A model generated the notes under the pieces. The model was not told where the DNA came from. It did not search any database and saw only the letters and a list, made by a program, of their open reading frames with translations. A program made the translations under genes and the position numbers. From IMG/VR virus record IMGVR_UViG_3300025151_000312, positions 1 to 23,410 of that record: DNA of 23,410 nucleotides. One strand, given 5' to 3'. Shown here in pieces: positions 22,262-23,410 of this stretch. The first letter of the stretch is position 1, and each line of letters opens with the position of its first letter. The DNA is from a virus.

Positions 22262-22847
22262 ATTCGTTTGTATCCTTTCTTTGTGCAACACATATTGTAT
22301 CGTTATGCGCTCCACCATGAGTTACCAATAGTATTTCTTCATAGTTACCAAACTTCTTACCAACTCCCATAGAGTTCCATCCGAATGATAACACAAGACC
22401 ACCAGACTTGACAAGAGGTCTGATACGATCTTTTATTTTAGTATAGAACGTACTCTGTGTATCTTGTTGTGTAGTCTTTATACCACTAGCACTGTAGCAC
22501 TCACTGATCTGTCTTGGACTGTATGGTGGATCATACAACACAACATCAGCTTGTATTCCTGAATCCAATAACATATCCAGAAACTCGTCAGCTTTCATAT
22601 GATACTGAGCATCTGTAATTGTATTTATATCATTAGTTATTGTACCATACTTACTATCTCTGGCAAAAGGATCTACAATAATTGGTTTATTTATTTCAGT
22701 ATCTTTATCAAGACAATAATCATAATAAGCACCATGATGATGTTCACTGTATATCGTATCAATCCAGCGTTCAACAAAATCTTTAACAGGTTTCATGCTA
22801 AAAGTTTGACTGTTAGGCATGGAAAAGGCTCTATTGTATTTAGTCAT
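22254..22847 (-). CDS. DNA adenine methyltransferase (DPPY)
   Basis: This 197 aa protein starts behind AAGGAG. The catalytic motif IV is D-P-P-Y in VVLYDPPYSPRQISECY. Upstream, IIVDPFARDSKYGTITNDIN is a divergent form of the SAM-binding motif I, and GGLVLSFGWNS follows as a later strand. This is the compact orphan N6-adenine methyltransferase type often seen in phages. It would modify phage DNA, perhaps against host restriction, and no partner nuclease is adjacent. Its place between primase and helicase suggests early expression. SAM binding is inferred, because motif I lacks the usual FxGxG. Confidence 0.82.
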   Translation of the reverse strand: MTKYNRAFSMPNSQTFSMKPVKDFVERWIDTIYSEHHHGAYYDYCLDKDTEINKPIIVDPFARDSKYGTITNDINTITDAQYHMKADEFLDMLLDSGIQADVVLYDPPYSPRQISECYSASGIKTTQQDTQSTFYTKIKDRIRPLVKSGGLVLSFGWNSMGVGKKFGNYEEILLVTHGGAHNDTICVAQRKDTNEYV

Positions 22848-23410
22848 TATAATACTCCTTCTGGTTTTTCTTTAGGGTCAACATCAAGTAATCTTACTTC
22901 ACATTTAGTAAATTGTCCAATTCTATTTTTCATTTGTATTGCCTTGGCAGATGCATCTCTATCTAGACATACCACAACACTTGGATAGTTTGCTACAATA
23001 TCAAGTATCTGATCAGATAAATTTGTACCTAGCAATGCAAGTCCAGTACCATACTGTGATACAGCTACGGCAGATGCACAATCTTCAACGACATAACAAG
23101 TCTCACTATTACCACAAATAAAAGGTAATCCTGATTTACCATATCTATGCCATTTACTCCATGATCTTCCTAGTGTTCTACCGACAGCATCAACCACCTT
23201 ATTCCTCCAAATAGTAGGAACATCAAAGTTAGATGGTTGTGCCATGAAGATTGGAAATACTGCTCTGTCTAATTTAACATCATAATATAGCTGTACTTTA
23301 TTAGTATCAATATTATTCTCATTACAATATTTAATCATCTTCTTTGGGAAATAGATAGAGAAATGTTCTGGTATATCGAACTCATATTTATTTGGCTCAG
23401 CAGCAATGAT
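22847..23410 (-). CDS. TOPRIM primase, N-terminal part beyond window
   Basis: The frame is open from TAA at 22847 to the right edge, so the gene is partial. An internal ATG at 23338 is not the true start, because the codons upstream (EFDIPEHFSIYFPKK) continue naturally. The TOPRIM domain is visible: E in CYVVEDCASAVAV, then the strand VVVCLDRDASAKAI supplying the D-x-D metal site. The WRNKVVDAVGRTLGR and GKSGLPFIC segments just before it are as in T7-like and DnaG primases. The N-terminal zinc-binding domain would lie beyond 23410. It primes DNA synthesis with the separate helicase. Confidence 0.85.
   Translation of the reverse strand: MIAAEPNKYEFDIPEHFSIYFPKKMIKYCNENNIDTNKVQLYYDVKLDRAVFPIFMAQPSNFDVPTIWRNKVVDAVGRTLGRSWSKWHRYGKSGLPFICGNSETCYVVEDCASAVAVSQYGTGLALLGTNLSDQILDIVANYPSVVVCLDRDASAKAIQMKNRIGQFTKCEVRLLDVDPKEKPEGVL

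Noticed and set aside
22599-22988. Plus-strand 129 aa hydrophobic frame
   Set aside because: It is antisense to the methyltransferase and primase genes, with Ile/Thr/Ser-rich shadow composition and no ribosome site.

Overview
The window looks like part of the genome of a lytic, tailed marine bacteriophage with podovirus-style modules. The DNA is AT-rich with short, tightly packed, often overlapping genes. Gene content resembles phages of marine bacteria such as the SAR11 (pelagiphage) type. That assignment is inferred from gene types and composition, because no sequence search was possible. I see no integrase, RNA polymerase, tRNA, CRISPR array or insertion sequence here; terminase, portal and major capsid genes presumably lie outside the window.

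The layout is two convergent transcription units. From 1 to about 12019 every gene reads rightward and belongs to the late (virion and lysis) half. It holds the end of an upstream gene, a small conserved protein, two Gln-rich repeat-bearing proteins (363 and 669 aa), then 107, 162, 472 and 1227 aa proteins whose order and size suggest the internal or ejection proteins of a short-tailed phage. A compact cassette follows: an MscS-like mini membrane protein, a 3-TM holin-like protein, several very small basic proteins, a Cys-rich metallothionein-like miniprotein, and a GH24 lysozyme. A hairpin with its U-tract on the minus strand (12028-12055) sits where the two units meet and should mainly stop leftward transcription.

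From 12147 to 23410 every gene reads leftward and belongs to the replication and nucleotide half. In transcription order: a TOPRIM primase (cut by the right edge), a DPPY adenine methyltransferase, a DnaB/RepA-like helicase, a SleB-type cell wall hydrolase, a 25-residue membrane microprotein, a family A DNA polymerase with 3'-5' exonuclease, a probable ssDNA-binding protein, a Cas4/RecB-like exonuclease, a small PD-(D/E)XK nuclease, a hypothetical protein, a DUF3310 protein, a MazG-like pyrophosphohydrolase, a coiled-coil protein, a 58 aa protein, a ribonucleotide reductase that looks B12-dependent (class II), an RMF-like small protein, a T4 endonuclease VII-like HNH nuclease and a secreted protein. 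Together these degrade and recycle host DNA, make dNTPs, replicate the genome and resolve branched DNA.

The most notable points are: a DnaJ-like double CxxCxGxG zinc-ribbon inserted in the polymerase thumb, about where T7 polymerase carries its thioredoxin-binding loop; an unlisted 39-53 aa protein with eight cysteines; a mini-MscS protein translationally coupled to the holin; an RMF-like protein starting at a GTG behind a perfect AGGAGG; a 25 aa TM microprotein between the hydrolase and polymerase genes; and three leftward promoters sharing the form TTGACA-N14-TGN-hexamer.
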